DNA of 64,000 nucleotides. It comes from Aureisphaera sp963669405. Lineage in GTDB: Bacteria; Bacteroidota; Bacteroidia; Flavobacteriales; Flavobacteriaceae. The notes beneath the pieces are model-generated. The model ran no database searches. It saw only the letters and a list, made by a program, of their open reading frames with translations, and was not told the origin of the DNA. Shown piece by piece: positions 26,805-35,808 of the stretch. Made by a program: the position numbers and the translations under genes. The stretch spans positions 1,302,001 to 1,366,000 of the forward strand of contig CAXXHF010000002.1 of the NCBI GenBank assembly GCA_963669405.2, written 5' to 3'. How positions within the stretch are numbered: the stretch's first letter is position 1; every line of letters begins with the position of its first letter.

Positions 26805-27413
26805 TTAGTCCCTATCCACATTAAAGATGCTTCCTTCACGGTAGTAAAAAGAAATATCCTCTTTGGTCAATCCTTCTCTTGCCGTAGTATAGTTTTTATC
26901 TTTATCTATCTTATAAATTTGTGAGCGTCTATCTATTTCGTAATCATTGTAAATTACAAACACACTATCACCAACTATTTCCACAACTTTCATAGAAGAG
27001 TAATAGCCATTATTTTCCAGATCTAAAGAATAAACATCTCCAACCTGAGGATCTTGAATATACAGAGCATTGTTTTCTTTGTCTTTGGAAGAAGCATAAG
27101 CTCCAAAAGCAATAAGGCATGCAATAATGGCAACCCCAGAGAAATACCAGATTGGGGTACTTGCCCCTTGTTTTTCAAATTCGAATTTCTTCTGAATAGT
27201 ATCTGGCAACTCTTTCAATTTATAGGTTCTGTTACAAGAATCACACTCCAATACGGTTTCCTTCCCCATAGGAAACATAGGAATCCAGTATAAATGGGCA
27301 TACTTACCAAAAATGGCATAGCCCATGGAGGTATTGTTGTCACAATTGGGACAGATTACGTTGTTTATTTGTCCTTCCTTAATTCTTGAAGAGTTCCTTC
27401 CATAAAATATCAT
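26805..27413 (-). CDS. zinc-ribbon membrane protein, unknown function
   Basis: The start at 27413 (MIFYGRNSSRIKEG) fits the usual distance to the first CxxC; ATGs at 27449 and 27458 would add up to 15 residues. The protein has a zinc ribbon made by CPNCDNN (about 22) and CDSCNRTY (about 58), with the family's AIFGKYAHLYWIPMFPMGK between. One transmembrane segment follows at about 90-107 and then an extracytoplasmic domain of about 95 residues. No function is recognised. Confidence 0.8.
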   Translation of the reverse strand: MIFYGRNSSRIKEGQINNVICPNCDNNTSMGYAIFGKYAHLYWIPMFPMGKETVLECDSCNRTYKLKELPDTIQKKFEFEKQGASTPIWYFSGVAIIACLIAFGAYASSKDKENNALYIQDPQVGDVYSLDLENNGYYSSMKVVEIVGDSVFVIYNDYEIDRRSQIYKIDKDKNYTTAREGLTKEDISFYYREGSIFNVDRD

Positions 27414-27506
27414 GTGATGGTTTTTTAGTTGATTTCCAAATATAGACATAATCCCCAACTCGCCTGATTGAGGTTGAAAATTAGTAAACTGTTGTTCTGA
27501 AGCCTA

Positions 27507-28253
27507 CTAAAAAATTTGGTATAAAACTGGCTTACTGGGTGATGCATCGTTCTCAAAAGATGCAATCTGAAGATTTAACAAATACGTTCCGTCTGCTATG
27601 TTATTGGGAACGTAAATAAATTCTGTAATAGTGGCTTCTTCACGAATTGCTTCTGGAAAATTCCAAAAAGCTTTGTGGGCCAATAGTTTTCCTTCATCTT
27701 TTTCTTTGTCTACAGACGGAAGGTCAATTAATAAGTGCTTCACTCCCAATTCACATAAATATCGGGCCAAGTCTTGCTCCAAATACGGCCAATTGGTATG
27801 AGAATAGTTTTTCTCCTTTTTTGAAATTGGATTTGGCAAAGTCCTTATAACCAGAGATTCGGGAGATTTTCCATCTAGTTTCTCTTCCACATCTCTTTTT
27901 GTAATGATTGCATCGCCTTCTTTTTCTTGAGGAGTTATTGAGATTACTTCTGCCAAAAAGAAAAAACGGGTTAGGGCCTTGTTTACAGAATGAAATTCTT
28001 TGGTTATATGCCCAACACATTCTGTATGAGTACCATGTGCATGGGGATTAAAATAAATATCGTTAAAATTGACAGAAGCTCCTTTGCTTACTTTTCCAAC
28101 CCAACCCTCCAACTCAACGGGTTGAATTGTTGGGTTTCCTACATACCAAGCGTTGGGGTTTTTTGAAGAAGCTCTTAAGGGAATAGATATATCCAACGGT
28201 TTGGCGAGATCTACGGTATAACTTTTTGGCCCTATATGTATGTAGGTTTTCAC
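27507..28253 (-). CDS. cyclase family protein (kynurenine formamidase-like)
   Basis: The 248-residue protein has the metal-binding pattern of the cyclase/kynurenine formamidase superfamily, PHAHGTHTECVGH (about 72-84), and a downstream HLLIDLPSVDKEKDEGKLLAH that resembles the family's (D)xPS.D...HH region. It probably hydrolyses an arylformamide or lactone-like substrate. Tryptophan catabolic genes are not seen nearby, so kynurenine formamidase activity is only a possibility. Confidence 0.82.
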   Translation of the reverse strand: MKTYIHIGPKSYTVDLAKPLDISIPLRASSKNPNAWYVGNPTIQPVELEGWVGKVSKGASVNFNDIYFNPHAHGTHTECVGHITKEFHSVNKALTRFFFLAEVISITPQEKEGDAIITKRDVEEKLDGKSPESLVIRTLPNPISKKEKNYSHTNWPYLEQDLARYLCELGVKHLLIDLPSVDKEKDEGKLLAHKAFWNFPEAIREEATITEFIYVPNNIADGTYLLNLQIASFENDASPSKPVLYQIF

Positions 28254-28268
28254 AGTTGCAATATAACA

Positions 28269-29054
28269 TTATTCCTTTTGAGCAGTGATAAATAAATAGT
28301 CTCCTCCATCATACTGCCAACGACGTATTACATTCTCAATCTCACCAGAATCTATATCTATTTGCAATGATGCTAGCCCCGCTTTCACTTCAGAAGCATG
28401 TGCTAAATCGGAAAATGTGGAAATTCCTTTTCTTAAACGCTCATCGAAATAACGTTCGGGTTGATGCTTCCCAGAATAGAGAAACAGATCTTCAAGATCT
28501 TCCTTTACGGTATAGGTTTCTGAGTTGATTTCAGCAAAGCCCACATCTGTTAATGTCTCAATAATCTCATCTATTGGAGGCATTTGGCCAATTCCTTTTT
28601 GCATCAGTTTTGGAAAATAATGACACAACCAATAATGTGACATTTGTATGGGATCTGAAGTAAAAATAACCCATTGAGTTCCTGGTTTCATTACTCTATA
28701 AACCTCTTGAAAACCTGGAGCAAGTTCGCTCCAATGATGCAAAGTGAGTGTTGAAACTACGCCATCAAAAAAACCACTTGAAAACGGAAGGGTCTCTGCC
28801 ATTCCCTTAACCCATTGTATATTATTTTGATCATTATTGGCTTGATCTAACATCTCCTGTGAGGGGTCTAATCCTACAAAAGAATAACCCAACTTATCAA
28901 ATTCCTTGGTATAATTTCCTGTTCCACAACCTACATCGAGATAATGTTTATCAAGTTTTGGATTAAGGTGTGTTAATAATCTTTCAAAAAGATAGGGATC
29001 TGCTTTTCTAGTAGTATTGTATTTTTTTCCAATACGATCGTACTTTGCTTTCAT
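28269..29054 (-). CDS. class I SAM-dependent methyltransferase
   Basis: The 261-residue protein has SAM motif I LDVGCGTGNYTKEF (about 38-51), motif II at GLDPSQEML, and a post-I pattern PFSSGFFDGVVSTLTLHHW typical of UbiE/ArsM-like enzymes (Methyltransf_11). The substrate is unknown. It abuts hemW (28269-29054 then 29055). Confidence 0.88.
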   Translation of the reverse strand: MKAKYDRIGKKYNTTRKADPYLFERLLTHLNPKLDKHYLDVGCGTGNYTKEFDKLGYSFVGLDPSQEMLDQANNDQNNIQWVKGMAETLPFSSGFFDGVVSTLTLHHWSELAPGFQEVYRVMKPGTQWVIFTSDPIQMSHYWLCHYFPKLMQKGIGQMPPIDEIIETLTDVGFAEINSETYTVKEDLEDLFLYSGKHQPERYFDERLRKGISTFSDLAHASEVKAGLASLQIDIDSGEIENVIRRWQYDGGDYLFITAQKE

Positions 29055-30185
29055 TTATCCTAATTGTAACATGAACAAGTCACTGGCAATTCCATCACTT
29101 AAAAATTTCCCTTCCTTCGTCACATGCAATCGATCCCCGTCTACCAGAAGTCGATTTTCCATAAGATGGGTTTGGGCCTGTTTCATTAAATATTCTTGAT
29201 AATCGGTTCCGAAAACATCTCGTACTTCTTCCAATTGAATACCATGTTGCGTACGTAATCGAGTCATAACATACTCGTTGTATTTATCTTTAAGGGTTAA
29301 AGATTCTTTTTCCTGCGGCAGGATTCCTTTTTCAATTTCTTGAATGTACTTATGGTTGTTAGTGACATTCCAGGAACGTTCATTTCCGTTATAACTATGT
29401 GCAGATGGGCCAATTCCCAAATAGGGTTTTCCCATCCAATAGGCCATGTTATTTTGCGATTCGAAACCGGGTTTTCCAAAATTGGAAAACTCATAATTTA
29501 CATATCCTGCCTGTTCGGTCACTTGTACAAGCAACTCATGATGACTTTGAGACAACTCATCTTTTACAGGAGGAATGATTCCTTTTTCTATAAATTTTTT
29601 AAGAGCTGTTTTAGGTTCTACCGTTAAGGCATAACAAGACAAATGTGGTACATCTAATTGGATTGCTTTATGAATATTTTTAACCCAACGCTCGTTGGTC
29701 ATACCAGGAATTCCATAAATGAGATCGACACTCATATTTTCGAAAAATTCGGCTGCCCCTCGAATACTTCTATAGGCTTCTTCGGCATTATGTGCCCTAT
29801 TCATTAAAGAAAGATCTTCTTCAAAAAAAGACTGTACTCCTATACTCAATCTATTTATGATCCCACGTGACAATTGAATAATATATTCTGTAGACAGATC
29901 ATCAGGATTGGCTTCCAGCGTAATCTCAGCGGTTTCCGAAATAGTATAATGATCGTAAATGGTTTTAAATATTTTGTTCAATTCTTTAGAAGAAAGTAAT
30001 GACGGAGTTCCTCCCCCCAGATAAATGGTCTTTACGGTATCTGTCAATTCATACTTACGAAGGACCAATTCTTTACAAAGTGCATTGACCAAATCTTCTT
30101 TTTTCTTGATGGATGTAGAAAAATGAAAGTCGCAGTAATGACAAGCTTGCTTACAGAAAGGTATATGTAGATAAATGCCTCCCAT
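29055..30185 (-). CDS. hemW: radical SAM protein HemW (heme chaperone)
   Basis: The 376-residue protein starts MGGIYLHIPFCKQACHYCDF, which carries the CxxxCxxC cluster motif plus the extra Cys/Asp-Phe pattern of HemW. It continues with YLGGGTPSLLS and EITLEANPDD, and ends with a HemW C-terminal domain. HemW was long annotated as oxygen-independent coproporphyrinogen oxidase but acts as a heme-binding chaperone; HemN itself has a different CxxxCxxCxC pattern. Confidence 0.93.
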   Translation of the reverse strand: MGGIYLHIPFCKQACHYCDFHFSTSIKKKEDLVNALCKELVLRKYELTDTVKTIYLGGGTPSLLSSKELNKIFKTIYDHYTISETAEITLEANPDDLSTEYIIQLSRGIINRLSIGVQSFFEEDLSLMNRAHNAEEAYRSIRGAAEFFENMSVDLIYGIPGMTNERWVKNIHKAIQLDVPHLSCYALTVEPKTALKKFIEKGIIPPVKDELSQSHHELLVQVTEQAGYVNYEFSNFGKPGFESQNNMAYWMGKPYLGIGPSAHSYNGNERSWNVTNNHKYIQEIEKGILPQEKESLTLKDKYNEYVMTRLRTQHGIQLEEVRDVFGTDYQEYLMKQAQTHLMENRLLVDGDRLHVTKEGKFLSDGIASDLFMLQLG

Positions 30186-30186
30186 A

Positions 30187-30918
30187 TTAAGTTAAGCTTA
30201 CAATAATTAATGAAAAACCGAAGCCTAAAACTACATAAAAAAGGGTGCCAAGAACATAGGCCCATATAGATTTAAAAGAGACCCATAATTTCTTTTTCTG
30301 AATAAGGGAAACCATAGCATAAACAAAGTATATCAACATAATCCCCATCGTAAGAAATTGCATTCCAGTATTCAAATACTTTAGAAAAAACACATTGATG
30401 GTTCCTAAAAATATATAAATCCCCACCAAATAAAAAGCAATCGCAATATACTCTGCCCAGTTGTACTCTTTAAAGAAAAAAACCTTCATAAAAAGTGATA
30501 GGGTAAAAACGAAGATGAAAAGAATGTTATTGATATGCTGAACCATAAACTGACCTGCTTCCTTAAAAAAATGGACTTTCGCATCCGGCTCTTCAATTAA
30601 ACTATCCATAGGATCATAATCAATTAATGTTCTTACTAATATGTGTACTACCGTGAGAAGAATAAAAAAAGAAACGGGTTTAAAATACGATTTTCGCCTA
30701 CCTGATAAGTAATCCCTAAAAAGAACACCGGGGTTTGAGAACAATAACTTCAGTGTTATCCAAAAAGGGGCTTCAAATGAAAGTAAACCCGATGCCACAT
30801 CACTAAATGTTTCCTTTAAGGTAACTCTATGTACCGAGGTTCGTTGCCCGCAATCATGACAATAATAACTCTCTACGGGTGTTTCGCAGTTTTTGCAATT
30901 TGTATTTGCTTCCATCAA
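30187..30918 (-). CDS. DUF3667 membrane protein with N-terminal zinc ribbon
   Basis: The 243-residue protein begins with a short CKNCETP...YYCHDCGQR zinc ribbon, then the DUF3667 signature NPGVLFRDYLSGRRKSYFKPVSFF is recognisable in parts, followed by four to five membrane segments. The function is unknown. It sits between ruvC and hemW on the same strand. Confidence 0.88.
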   Translation of the reverse strand: MMEANTNCKNCETPVESYYCHDCGQRTSVHRVTLKETFSDVASGLLSFEAPFWITLKLLFSNPGVLFRDYLSGRRKSYFKPVSFFILLTVVHILVRTLIDYDPMDSLIEEPDAKVHFFKEAGQFMVQHINNILFIFVFTLSLFMKVFFFKEYNWAEYIAIAFYLVGIYIFLGTINVFFLKYLNTGMQFLTMGIMLIYFVYAMVSLIQKKKLWVSFKSIWAYVLGTLFYVVLGFGFSLIIVSLT

Positions 30919-30931
30919 AACCTACTACTTA

Positions 30932-31486
30932 TTACTTTTTAATGCGATCTTCATTTTGCTTTACAAAAGCAGCCCAACCGCTGTAACTTTTTCCCACATC
31001 TATCCTTCCCGCATTATAGAAATGGCAAACCGCCGCTGCCAAACCATCGGTACTATCCAGATTTTTAGGGAGTTCCTTTATACCTAAGGTACTTTGCAAC
31101 ATTTTGGCTACTTGTTCTTTACTAGCATTTCCATTACCAGTAATAGCCATTTTTATTTTCTTAGGCGAATACTCCGTAATAGGTACTTCCCTAGAAAGTC
31201 CTGCTGCCATGGCCACTCCTTGAGCCCGTCCCAATTTAAGCATGGATTGTACATTTTTTCCAAAAAAGGGAGCTTCAATGGCAATTTCATCTGGATGATA
31301 GGTGTCAATGAGATGGATGGTCCGTTCAAAGATCTGTTTTAAACGTACATAGTGATCGTCATATTTGGACAATTGAAGCTCGTGCAATTGCATAAACTCC
31401 ATTTGTTTACCAATTACTTTTATGAGTCCAAATCCCATAATAGTTGTTCCGGGATCTATTCCTAATATGATCTTTTCTGAAGCCAC
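30932..31486 (-). CDS. ruvC: crossover junction endodeoxyribonuclease RuvC
   Basis: The 184-residue protein has the RuvC Holliday-junction resolvase acidic residues in context: D in GIDPGTTIMGFG (about 12), E in IAIEAPFFGKNVQS (about 70) and D near the C terminus in NLDSTDGLAAAVCHFY. The length is normal. It is a cytoplasmic enzyme that acts with RuvAB, which are not in the window. Confidence 0.95.
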   Translation of the reverse strand: MASEKIILGIDPGTTIMGFGLIKVIGKQMEFMQLHELQLSKYDDHYVRLKQIFERTIHLIDTYHPDEIAIEAPFFGKNVQSMLKLGRAQGVAMAAGLSREVPITEYSPKKIKMAITGNGNASKEQVAKMLQSTLGIKELPKNLDSTDGLAAAVCHFYNAGRIDVGKSYSGWAAFVKQNEDRIKK

Positions 31487-31518
31487 TCAGTCTAAAACTT
31501 TCATTACTTTAGCTGCCC

Positions 31519-32460
31519 ATGGCAGCCCTCTCCAACAAATCTAAGCATTATGGCTTGATTGCCCTAAAAGTTTTGATCTTATGCATCACTTTTGTCTATG
31601 TCTACGTTAAAATTTCAAGAAATGAGACTCTTTCGTTTTCACAGTTTATGGAAATCCTTTCTGAGAAGAGTTGGACCCCGCTTATTCTTTTTTTAGGATT
31701 AGCTGCACTCAATTGGTTATTGGAGATCTTAAAATGGAAAACCTTAGCCTCCACATTAAAAAAGCTTTCCTTTAAGAAAGCAACAAAACAAAGTTTAGCA
31801 GCACATACTGTATCTCTTGTAACACCCAACCGAATTGGAGAATACGGAGCGAAAGCCTATTTTTTTGAATCTGAACATCGAAAAAAAATATTGTTACTCA
31901 CCCTTTTTTCTAACCTTAACCAAATGCTGGTCACCTTACTAATGGGAGGCATTGGTTTGGTCGCTCTTATTCAATTTGACGCGGTTACTTTTTCAATATC
32001 CAAAATCATGTTGCTATTAGCAACCATTTTGGTTTTAGTCATTTCAGGGTATATTTTTAAAGAAAAAGAACTGATATTAAAAGGGCTAACACTTGGCAAT
32101 ATTACCCGCTTTTACCAGAATCTATCAACTTCGGTGAAAATCAAGACGTTTTTGTTTTCGCTATTTCGCTATTTATCATTCAGCTCACTGTTTTTTTTGT
32201 TACTCAATTATTTCAATGCGCAATTGAATCTAGAGACAGCGTGGCCACTCGTATTTGCCATGTATATTTTAGTTTCTGTAATTCCGTCCTTTTTTGTGAT
32301 GGATGTGGTTATTCGGGGCGGAGTGGCGATCTGGCTATTTTCCTTGGTGGGTGTAAGTGAAATTACGGTAGTTTGTACCGTAATGACTTCTTGGCTTTTC
32401 AATTTTGTTCTTCCTGGTATATGGGGGAGCTTTTATGTCGTAATTCATAAGCAAACATGA
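31519..32460 (+). CDS. lysylphosphatidylglycerol synthase TM / flippase-like membrane protein
   Basis: The 313-residue polytopic protein has about eight hydrophobic segments and the family's LEILKWKTLA, AAHTVSLVTPNRIGEYGAKA and SVIPSFFVMDVVIRGGVA motifs, typical of the AglD/LPG_synthase_TM group. Its stop overlaps the next start (ATGA), pairing it with a GT2 glycosyltransferase. A role in lipid-linked sugar transport or export is inference. Confidence 0.85.
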   Translation: MAALSNKSKHYGLIALKVLILCITFVYVYVKISRNETLSFSQFMEILSEKSWTPLILFLGLAALNWLLEILKWKTLASTLKKLSFKKATKQSLAAHTVSLVTPNRIGEYGAKAYFFESEHRKKILLLTLFSNLNQMLVTLLMGGIGLVALIQFDAVTFSISKIMLLLATILVLVISGYIFKEKELILKGLTLGNITRFYQNLSTSVKIKTFLFSLFRYLSFSSLFFLLLNYFNAQLNLETAWPLVFAMYILVSVIPSFFVMDVVIRGGVAIWLFSLVGVSEITVVCTVMTSWLFNFVLPGIWGSFYVVIHKQT

Positions 32461-33581
32461 TTATTATCCTTTTCATAGGTTTTTTATTATATCTCATAAC
32501 CATGTTATGGTTGATCACCGGTTTCATAAAGCTGCCTTGGTTCAATCCTAAGAAAACAGCCCCTTCAACACGATTTTCTATCCTTATTCCTTTTCGAAAT
32601 GAAGCAGCAAACATTCCTACACTGTTAGGTGCCTTGTCTGAATTGGAATATCCCAAGGAGTTTTTTGAAATTATATTCATTAATGATGGTTCTGACGATA
32701 ATGGAGAAACGTTACTATTGGCTTCCAAAAGGGAGGTGAAATTTCACTTTCGAATCCTTCAAAACTCTAGAACATCAGGATCACCCAAAAAAGATGCTAT
32801 AAATGTTGGTTTGCAAGAAGCAAAGTTTGATTGGATACTAACAACAGATGCAGATTGTGTCGTACCCAAAAAATGGTTGCAATACTACAATCAATGCATT
32901 CATGAAAAACAACCTCAAATGATTTGTGGACCAGTTTTATATAGAAATGGATCCTCTTTAGTAAGGCAGTTTCAAGTATTGGACGGATTAAGTCTACAAT
33001 TAGTAGCTATGGGAAGCTTTGGTTGGAGATCTCCTCTCTTAAACAATGGAGCAAATCTTGCTTATAGGAAACAAGCATTTAAGGATGTGGGCGGCTATGC
33101 TGGCAACGATCATATTGCTAGCGGAGACGATGTTTTTCTTCTGGAAAAAATGAAACGAGCTTTTCCAAACGGACTCCATTTTTTAAAAACTCCCGCTGCA
33201 AGTGTTTTAACATCTTCAGAATCAAATTGGAATAAAGCTATCCAACAACGCATACGTTGGGCATCTAAAATATCTGAACAACAAAGTAAGGGACCCAAAT
33301 GGATTGGAGGCATTGTGTTTTTTTCCAATCTTTTGTTCCTAGCCTCATTAATGGGCTTTATATTCTTTCCTAAAACCGGAATGATATACTTAGCATACCT
33401 GTTTCTAAAATTTGCTCTGGATGTATTGGCACTAACTATCATGGCTCACTTCTTTAAAAAAGCAATGCCTCTATTTACTTCTTTGGTGTCTGTTTTGGTC
33501 TATCCATTTATTATTATAGGAGTTGTTTTCAATGGACTTCGAGGAACCTATACTTGGAAAGGCAGGACTCATAAAAAATAA
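32457..33581 (+). CDS. membrane glycosyltransferase family 2
   Basis: The 374-residue protein has an N-terminal membrane anchor, then a GT2 domain with SILIPFRNEAANI (about 40), the FINDGSDDN and TTDADCVVPKKW (DxD-like) motifs, and a processive-type RIRWASK region. Two or three membrane helices follow at the C terminus. It resembles enzymes that make polyprenol- or lipid-linked sugars or polysaccharide. It is translationally coupled to the flippase-like gene. Confidence 0.9.
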   Translation: MIIILFIGFLLYLITMLWLITGFIKLPWFNPKKTAPSTRFSILIPFRNEAANIPTLLGALSELEYPKEFFEIIFINDGSDDNGETLLLASKREVKFHFRILQNSRTSGSPKKDAINVGLQEAKFDWILTTDADCVVPKKWLQYYNQCIHEKQPQMICGPVLYRNGSSLVRQFQVLDGLSLQLVAMGSFGWRSPLLNNGANLAYRKQAFKDVGGYAGNDHIASGDDVFLLEKMKRAFPNGLHFLKTPAASVLTSSESNWNKAIQQRIRWASKISEQQSKGPKWIGGIVFFSNLLFLASLMGFIFFPKTGMIYLAYLFLKFALDVLALTIMAHFFKKAMPLFTSLVSVLVYPFIIIGVVFNGLRGTYTWKGRTHKK

Positions 33582-33628
33582 GGAGTATCAATTATTTTTT
33601 TACCTTTAACTAATCCAAATCTATAATT

Positions 33629-34504
33629 ATGAAACGCTTACTGTTACTCCTTTCCCTTTTTTGTACACTAAGCTTAATAGCCCAACAAGATTATGAGGTT
33701 GAAGGCTCTACGTATTCATTGAATACTGAAGTTGAAGGAAAGCTAACATTACTATGGAACATTATTGATGGGGAATATCGTTACTTTTCAAAAAAACAGA
33801 ATGACATTCGGGAATTAAAAAACACTCGATTAGATGGGGATTATCAGGAAGAATATAAAGATGTACTGAAGGAACAAACATCTGATCACTCTTTACTATC
33901 TACTTCTAAAGTAAATCTGAACCTTCCGAGCTTACGAACTTTCTTTATTAATTACAATAAAGCGACTGATCCTTCTTTTGCTATGGAAGAAGAGAAAGTG
34001 GTCTTAAAAACCCGATTGGGAGGTTTTGTGGGAATGACCAATTACCCTTTCATTCCCAATCCTGAGAATACGTTACTTCCCCAAATTGGAATTGATTTTG
34101 AATTGATAGATGAAGCAGGTTTAAAAAGACACAGTTTGGTCTTTCAGTTTCGTCAGATCATTGCCTCCAGTGATTATGATGTTAACTCCTCTCAGTTTTC
34201 ATTAAATTACAGATTCAAGTTTGTGTACTCTGAAAAGGTTGACATTTTTATCAATACAAAAATCTCCGATTATGTCTACATATCACCAAATATTGATGAC
34301 CCAGACAATAATCCTAACACCGAGGAAACCTTCAGTAATTCCGGAGGAGAATTTCAAGCTCCTTTTTCTTTAGGGATAGGTGCTGATATAGCATTGGGAA
34401 AAGGATATATTACACTGGGATATTATGACGTACTCGCTTTAAACTTGAACGACAACGGTGAATTCCCTATGGATTTTGTAGTAGGTTATAAATTTAACCT
34501 TTAG
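33629..34504 (+). CDS. secreted protein of unknown function, probable outer-membrane beta-barrel
   Basis: The 291-residue protein has a signal peptide (MKRLLLLLSLFCTLSLIAQQ). The C-terminal half has alternating amphipathic strands (HSLVFQFRQII, QFSLNYRFKFVY, YITLGYYDVLALNL) and ends DFVVGYKFNL, with a final aromatic-strand pattern suggestive of a barrel. I do not recognise the family. Its 3' end overlaps the convergent lipoprotein gene by 11 bp. Confidence 0.8.
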   Translation: MKRLLLLLSLFCTLSLIAQQDYEVEGSTYSLNTEVEGKLTLLWNIIDGEYRYFSKKQNDIRELKNTRLDGDYQEEYKDVLKEQTSDHSLLSTSKVNLNLPSLRTFFINYNKATDPSFAMEEEKVVLKTRLGGFVGMTNYPFIPNPENTLLPQIGIDFELIDEAGLKRHSLVFQFRQIIASSDYDVNSSQFSLNYRFKFVYSEKVDIFINTKISDYVYISPNIDDPDNNPNTEETFSNSGGEFQAPFSLGIGADIALGKGYITLGYYDVLALNLNDNGEFPMDFVVGYKFNL

Positions 34505-34982
34505 ACTTTTTTGTTTTAATAACTATAGGTAACCCAAATCGGGTTTCTACTGGGATACCCCTTTTATAAGCAGGTGCCAATTGAGGTAAAGAGTCCACAC
34601 TTTGCCTAATCCACGATTCCAGCAATGGAAGTTGAACTTGTAGTAAGCTGTCCATTTTTGTTTCCACATGTGTAAAAGCTCCATCTTTGGTAATACTAAA
34701 TCGTACCCAGATTGTGTCATTCAAATCCTGATGGGTGACAAGGTTTTTTGAAGAAATCGTTTTATAGATTGGAGTAGCTAAGGTGGTCTCAAAGCACTTT
34801 TTCTGAGCTTCTTTATCAGTAATATGGTCACAAGCCTTAAAAGTGGGGTATTGATCTACATCCTCCCAATCAATGGCCTTAAGCTCTTCTTCGTAAAAGG
34901 TTTCAGATGAGATTTTGTCGGTATCAAACCATTGACAGGAACTAAAACCCAAAATTACTATCAATAAAAAAACCTGTCTCAT
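34494..34982 (-). CDS. TonB C-terminal-like lipoprotein
   Basis: The start is taken at 34982 (MRQVFLLIVILGFSSCQ), which gives a clear lipoprotein signal; an ORF from 35069 runs through upstream sequence. The mature part (about 145 residues) has the pattern WVRFSITKDGAFTHVETK...LPQLAPAYKRGIPVETRFGLPIVI, spread over about 60 residues, which resembles the energy-transducer TonB C-terminal domain seen in the M56 protein at 35809-37227. It lacks a membrane helix and Pro-rich region, so it is not a working TonB by itself. Confidence 0.8.
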   Translation of the reverse strand: MRQVFLLIVILGFSSCQWFDTDKISSETFYEEELKAIDWEDVDQYPTFKACDHITDKEAQKKCFETTLATPIYKTISSKNLVTHQDLNDTIWVRFSITKDGAFTHVETKMDSLLQVQLPLLESWIRQSVDSLPQLAPAYKRGIPVETRFGLPIVIKTKKSKG

Positions 34983-35211
34983 ACTTCTGTTTCGTAATAC
35001 CGAAAGTACAAATTTTGGTGATACAGACCTTGAGGTCATGGAAATTAAGGTGATTGAAATAGTGCTCAATCATAGAATGACATGATACTGGTAATTTGTC
35101 AATCTGCTTTAAAAATGTGTTACATTTATACTATAAGGTATAAGAATCAATAGAGTTTTTTATATAGCTAAAGATTGATGGCCGTATCTGTCTTTCAAGT
35201 ATTTTATAATT

Positions 35212-35496
35212 ATGCAGAAAAAAAGGTTTTTCATCATTGTTTTCATTTCTGCAATAGTCTTGCTCATACCTTTAATAGCAATGCAATTCACAGATGAAGT
35301 TCATTGGAATCTGTTGGATTTTGTTGTTATGGGTGCGCTATTGATTGGAACTGGCTTGTTGATTGAACTAATAATAAGAAAGGTACTGAAGATCGAGTAT
35401 CGGATTGCTCTTTTAATAGTACTTCTGATTGCTCTTCTTATTATTTGGGCAGAACTTGCAGTTGGTATATTTGGGACACCATTCAGTGGACATTAA
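35212..35496 (+). CDS. small integral membrane protein
   Basis: The 94-residue protein has three hydrophobic segments (about 5-22, 34-52 and 62-85). It resembles small multi-pass proteins of unknown function that are frequent in flavobacteria. It has a good start and moderate upstream spacing. Confidence 0.7.
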   Translation: MQKKRFFIIVFISAIVLLIPLIAMQFTDEVHWNLLDFVVMGALLIGTGLLIELIIRKVLKIEYRIALLIVLLIALLIIWAELAVGIFGTPFSGH

Positions 35497-35553
35497 AAAC
35501 TAAGTCACACTAAAGTTTGCTATCAAATCATGGATAGAAAATCAAACTTGAGC

Positions 35554-35641
35554 CCATAGATTTCTATGGCCTTGTGAGCCACTCCCCCAAAACGTTATCA
35601 TACAGAGTTCCCGGGTTGCCGAAGCATACATCGTTTTGGGG
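35554..35641. repeat. two consecutive inverted repeats in a gene-free stretch (35497-35808)
   Basis: CCATAG/CTATGG (35554-35559 and 35564-35569) with a 4-base loop is followed by a perfect 10-bp pair CCCCAAAACG/CGTTTTGGGG (35585-35594 and 35632-35641) around a 37-base interior that contains CCCGGG. The GC content is higher than in the flanks. No gene is visible in 35497-35808. It could be a structured RNA or a mobile-element remnant. Confidence 0.4.
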
Positions 35642-35760
35642 AGGGCTGCTTTGGAAATTGCTTACGTAATTTGAAACTAAAACACCCTAATGGCAGAACT
35701 TCCTTAATTTTTGAAAATATTTAACATTCCTCTTATGCAAACCATTTAAATTAATCACAT

Positions 35761-35790
35761 AAAAAAGCCGAAGGGAAACCTCCGGCTTTT
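35761..35790 (-). terminator. Rho-independent terminator of the M56-TonB gene
   Basis: On the minus strand a 12-bp stem (AAAAGCCGGAGG with one mismatch, GTTTCC-type loop) ends in a run of T. It lies 18 bases after the stop of the M56 gene and ends the BlaI/M56 transcript. Confidence 0.85.
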
Positions 35791-35808
35791 CAATCTTATG
35801 ACCTAAAA

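Noticed and set aside
29055..30185. Oxygen-independent coproporphyrinogen oxidase HemN
   Set aside because: The N-terminal cysteine pattern and length match HemW.
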